From contig FPKD01000003.1 of NCBI GenBank assembly GCA_900119625.1, forward strand, positions 118,898-182,897: 64,000 nucleotides of DNA. Direction: 5' to 3'. Each line of letters begins with the position of its first letter. The stretch's first letter is position 1. This stretch comes from Olsenella sp. kh2p3. GTDB lineage: Bacteria; Actinomycetota; Coriobacteriia; Coriobacteriales; Atopobiaceae. Both the position numbers and the translations under genes were made by a program. The notes under the pieces are model-generated. The model did no database searches, was not told the DNA's origin, and saw only the letters and a list, made by a program, of their open reading frames with translations. Shown piece by piece: positions 63,651 to 64,000 of the stretch.

Positions 63651-64000
63651 TTGATAGCCTCCTAATTGCACAAAAAAGCAGAGCGGCTTTTCACTCGTGA
63701 GCATGAAAAAGTTTCACAGATAAGCAAGAGGGACACGTCCTGGCACCGCGCACATTGCCATGCTCGATTCGCAGGGCCCAACCCACGGATCGAGAGGCAG
63801 GAAAGGAAGATGCTGGACATGTCCCGGATAGAGAGGATACGCGACATGCTCGCGGATGGCTATACGCCGACGGAGGTGAAGGAGACCCTCGGAGTGTCGT
63901 ACCCAACGATCAGGAAGTACGCTCAGGAAGACGACTTCTCGCCCCAAAGGCCCAAGGCCTCGGAGCACCCGAGCAAGCTCGATCCCTACAAGGCCCTCAT
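63646..64000 (+). mobile_element. IS21-family insertion sequence, left end
   Basis: The element begins near TGTGTTTGATAGCC (63646-63650), where the surface-protein reading frame ceases to be gene-like. It continues through a 160-base leader and the start of istA, and leaves the window at 64000. The exact end and target duplication cannot be set because the right end is outside. Confidence 0.75.
63810..64000 (+). CDS. istA: IS21-family transposase IstA (N-terminal part)
   Basis: The 63 visible residues start MLDMSRIERIRDMLADGYTP and show a helix-turn-helix (EVKETLGVSYPTIRKYAQ) followed by SKLDPYK, a strong IstA marker. The ATG at 63810 follows GGAAAGGAAG; a second ATG at 63819 is possible. 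The catalytic DDE domain and istB lie outside the window. Confidence 0.88.
   Translation, partial: MLDMSRIERIRDMLADGYTPTEVKETLGVSYPTIRKYAQEDDFSPQRPKASEHPSKLDPYKAL

Noticed and set aside
63704..63968. Minus-strand frames opposite istA
   Set aside because: They are antisense to the IS21 transposase start and have no recognisable domain.

Overview
The window is chromosomal DNA of high G+C content. Gene content and order point to an actinobacterium of the class Coriobacteriia (Olsenella, Atopobium or Collinsella relatives). Supporting signs are the uvrC / rapZ-whiA-gap-pgk-tpiA backbone, D-aspartate-ligase-like ATP-grasp and FemX genes for a branched peptidoglycan, a raiA-type RNA upstream of the long-form hibernation factor, and LPxTG-like surface anchoring. 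This placement is inference; no 16S gene is present.

Layout. Bases 1-10000 hold the glycolytic run gap-pgk-tpiA behind whiA and rapZ, a 1-kb non-coding block full of repeats, then an oxidoreductase, nanE and uvrC. Bases 10000-14700 hold a peptidoglycan cross-bridge cluster: two ATP-grasp ligases and two FemX-type transferases in two convergent pairs, with tRNA-Asn inside one pair. Bases 14700-23000 are a histidine operon, hisZG(fused)-D-C-B-H-A-F-I-E, which runs directly into one FemX/ATP-grasp pair. Next come murJ, ybaK and uvrA (23300-28400).

Bases 28400-33200 are accessory: a lower-G+C island with a secreted DUF5626-like protein and a 35-residue membrane peptide, then a GtrA-like protein and a GH3 glucosidase with a membrane tail. 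A LytTR response regulator with two paralogous GHKL kinases follows (33200-36600); the second kinase seems to lack the phospho-accepting His. Bases 36800-48200 hold a cupin protein, tRNA-Thr, a spermidine-synthase-like protein, a DUF523-purine nucleoside phosphorylase fusion, a SurA-like lipid-facing chaperone, a NYN/OST-HTH protein, a dehydrogenase with a Cys/His-rich tail, degV, hpf with a probable raiA RNA, and comF. Bases 48700-60300 are the conserved tmk-holB-ricT-(queD)-(GH5-like)-rsmI-(herA-like)-metG-rsmA-tatD backbone. The right end holds a HAD phosphatase and a large surface protein whose 5' end is cut by an IS21-family element that runs off the window.

Nearly every long intergenic region carries long inverted repeats that fall into several recurring families. 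The arms differ between copies but stay complementary. These repeats and the probable raiA RNA are the least explained parts of the window. Among proteins, the most unusual are the HisZ-HisG fusion, the DUF523-PNP fusion, the GH5 homologue without catalytic residues, the kinase without its His and the dehydrogenase with a metal-binding-like tail.
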